Assembly (NCBI GenBank): GCA_947461145.1
Contig: CANHJD010000010.1
Location: 1-34,039 of the forward strand
Direction of reading: 5' to 3'
Length of the DNA stretch: 34,039 nt
Origin: Bacteriovoracaceae bacterium
Lineage (GTDB): Bacteria; Bdellovibrionota; Bacteriovoracia; Bacteriovoracales; Bacteriovoracaceae
Position 1 is the stretch's first letter, and each line of letters begins with the position of its first letter. The notes under the pieces are model-generated. The model saw nothing but the letters and a program-made list of their open reading frames with translations, had not been told where the DNA came from and did not search any database. The position numbers and the translations under genes are program-made. Below, in pieces: positions 32,891 to 34,039 of the stretch.

Positions 32891-34039
32891 TTAAAGTGAT
32901 TGAACCGCTTTAATGATAGCAGAAGAATCCATATGGTGCTTAGCATACAATTCATCGGCACTATAAGCACTTTGACCAAATTCCCCACTCACTGCAAGGC
33001 TCTTTACTTTAAATTCAGAACCTAAAAGTTTGAGTTGATGGATCAACTGTGACCCCATTCCCCCAATAAGTTGATGATCTTCAACAGTCACCACTTTTGA
33101 GCCTGATTCCTGAATCCATTTTGCAACTTGCGTAAAGTCTGAGTTGTTCACAAAGCTATGATTAATTACGGTAATGTCACCCATTGTCTCAGCCGCTTTA
33201 AGGGCGTGAGCAACAAGAGAGCCAGAGACAACTATCGCAGCTTTTTTTCCATCAGTTAGTTTCTGAGGCTTATGAAGATCATAATTAAGATTCTCTTTCA
33301 CTTCGAGTGCAAAATTTTCGCGTCCAATAAAAAAGATATAAGACTCGCCATCCTTACCAGCTTCACGCTCAACTGCAGTCTTCTTAATCGCAGCATAAAT
33401 ATATTCTTCAGCTTCTTTAGCGGAAGCGACATTTACAATATTTAAATGAGGGATACTTGCAAGTGCACTCATATAAGTTAAAGACTGATGACTTGCCCCA
33501 TCAGCAGCATCCTGAAAACCTGTGTGAGAGAAGATGGCCATCACCGGTGCTTGTGAAAGAGAGGCCATAATGAGTGGAAGATTTCCTTTGGTAACTCCAA
33601 AAGCAGCAAAGGTATCAACAAATGGAATGTAGCCAAGCTTAGAAAGACCAATCGCTGTTGATACCATGTTAGATTCAGCAACTCCGACATCAAGAAAACG
33701 ATCAGGACATTCAGTATGAAAAGCCTTTAGCCCTGTTGAACTTTGAAGATCTGAGGAAATTGAAAAGACTGGTAACCCCTCTTTGGCAGCTTTGATTAGC
33801 GCCTTGGCAACACCAATTTGGATCTTATCCTTCACCGGACCAGAGGAAGACTTTTTTTCTGGTTTTACAGTTAAATCTTTTGCCCAATTTTCAAGCTCTG
33901 CTGGAACGGATTCATCACCCCAAATTTCTTTCAGAAAGGCATGAATTCCTTCATCATGGGCCTTAAGTGGGAAACCATGCCCTCCAGAAGCACTATCAGC
34001 AGTCGCCTTCACTCCGTAACCTTTAATGGTCTTTAACCA
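32891..34039 (-). CDS. tkt: Transketolase, C-terminal part (5' end outside the window)
   Basis: The visible 382 residues continue past the window edge: the first codons read as TIKGYGVKATADSASGGHG, the end of the N-terminal thiamine-diphosphate domain, so the gene is cut by the window and not truncated. The pyrimidine-binding domain has DVGVAESNMVSTAIGLS, with the conserved cofactor-activating Glu, and HTGFQDAADGASHQSL. The C-terminal domain follows, with VVTVEDHQLIGGMGSQL. Transketolase moves two-carbon units in the pentose phosphate pathway. A GTG at 34012 is an internal codon, not the start. The CsbD-like gene follows after 14 bases. Confidence 0.9.
   Translation of the reverse strand, partial: WLKTIKGYGVKATADSASGGHGFPLKAHDEGIHAFLKEIWGDESVPAELENWAKDLTVKPEKKSSSGPVKDKIQIGVAKALIKAAKEGLPVFSISSDLQSSTGLKAFHTECPDRFLDVGVAESNMVSTAIGLSKLGYIPFVDTFAAFGVTKGNLPLIMASLSQAPVMAIFSHTGFQDAADGASHQSLTYMSALASIPHLNIVNVASAKEAEEYIYAAIKKTAVEREAGKDGESYIFFIGRENFALEVKENLNYDLHKPQKLTDGKKAAIVVSGSLVAHALKAAETMGDITVINHSFVNNSDFTQVAKWIQESGSKVVTVEDHQLIGGMGSQLIHQLKLLGSEFKVKSLAVSGEFGQSAYSADELYAKHHMDSSAIIKAVQSL

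Noticed and set aside
1-34039. Mobile elements, CRISPR arrays, tRNA or rRNA genes, defence islands
   Set aside because: I saw no transposase, integrase, repeat-spacer pattern, clover-leaf sequence or rRNA-like stretch by eye. A tRNAscan or Infernal run would settle the RNA part.

Overview
This AT-rich window looks like ordinary chromosome from a Gram-negative, respiring deltaproteobacterium-like organism. It encodes lipoproteins, signal-peptide proteins, a c-type cytochrome and an oxidative 2-oxoglutarate dehydrogenase. A two-fold bacterial histone, many small secreted proteins of unknown function and the general protein style point to Bdellovibrionota (Bacteriovorax/Peredibacter/Halobacteriovorax-like). 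That placement is an inference from style, not a marker-gene result. I see no rRNA, tRNA, CRISPR array, insertion sequence, prophage or plasmid gene. Coding density is very high: no gene-free stretch exceeds about 200 bases.

Layout, left to right. 1-3.2 kb: a histone-doublet gene, then a leftward pair of membrane proteins (DUF819 family and a sodium:solute symporter). 3.2-8.5 kb: an exported possible papain-fold protein, a gamma-glutamyltransferase lipoprotein, pterin-4a-carbinolamine dehydratase, a RimB-like retropepsin and an MltD-type lytic transglycosylase. 8.5-14.3 kb: a leftward run of aconitase, then, after a strong hairpin, a translationally coupled set of SDR oxidoreductase, dihydroorotase-family enzyme and membrane-anchored EEP phosphatase/nuclease. 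14.5-15.6 kb: two overlapping genes for a PH-like membrane protein and a FecR-like secreted protein. 15.6-21 kb: the sucA-sucB-lpd operon (2-oxoglutarate dehydrogenase). 21-25 kb: a secreted orphan, a leftward trio (proline-rich protein, exported orphan, carboxylesterase) and a degenerate receiver-domain protein. 25-28.6 kb: a RoxA-like dihaem cytochrome, an HTH regulator and an aldo/keto reductase. 28.6-31.1 kb: a compact three-gene operon. 31.2-34 kb: a small secreted protein, then a leftward transketolase, CsbD-like and cysteine synthase set.

The most interesting locus is the operon at 28682-31146. Its genes overlap by 8-11 bases and encode a nucleosidase/phosphorylase-fold enzyme with an unknown C-terminal domain, a radical-SAM protein of the spore photoproduct lyase family, and a 2-oxoglutarate/Fe(II) oxygenase. 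The radical-SAM protein keeps the CxxxCxxC cluster but has Glu where spore photoproduct lyase has its hydrogen-donor Cys. It is therefore unlikely to be a plain spore-lesion repair enzyme in a non-sporulating bacterium. I read the operon as a candidate nucleobase/nucleic-acid repair or modification system.

Other notable signals are a candidate ~80-nt small RNA on the minus strand (about 24961-25043) with a C-rich anti-Shine-Dalgarno-like segment and a textbook terminator; four rightward genes whose predicted promoters place the transcription start on or next to the start codon (leaderless mRNAs); and seven convergent gene pairs whose ends overlap, abut or lie within 4 bases, with no room for a terminator.
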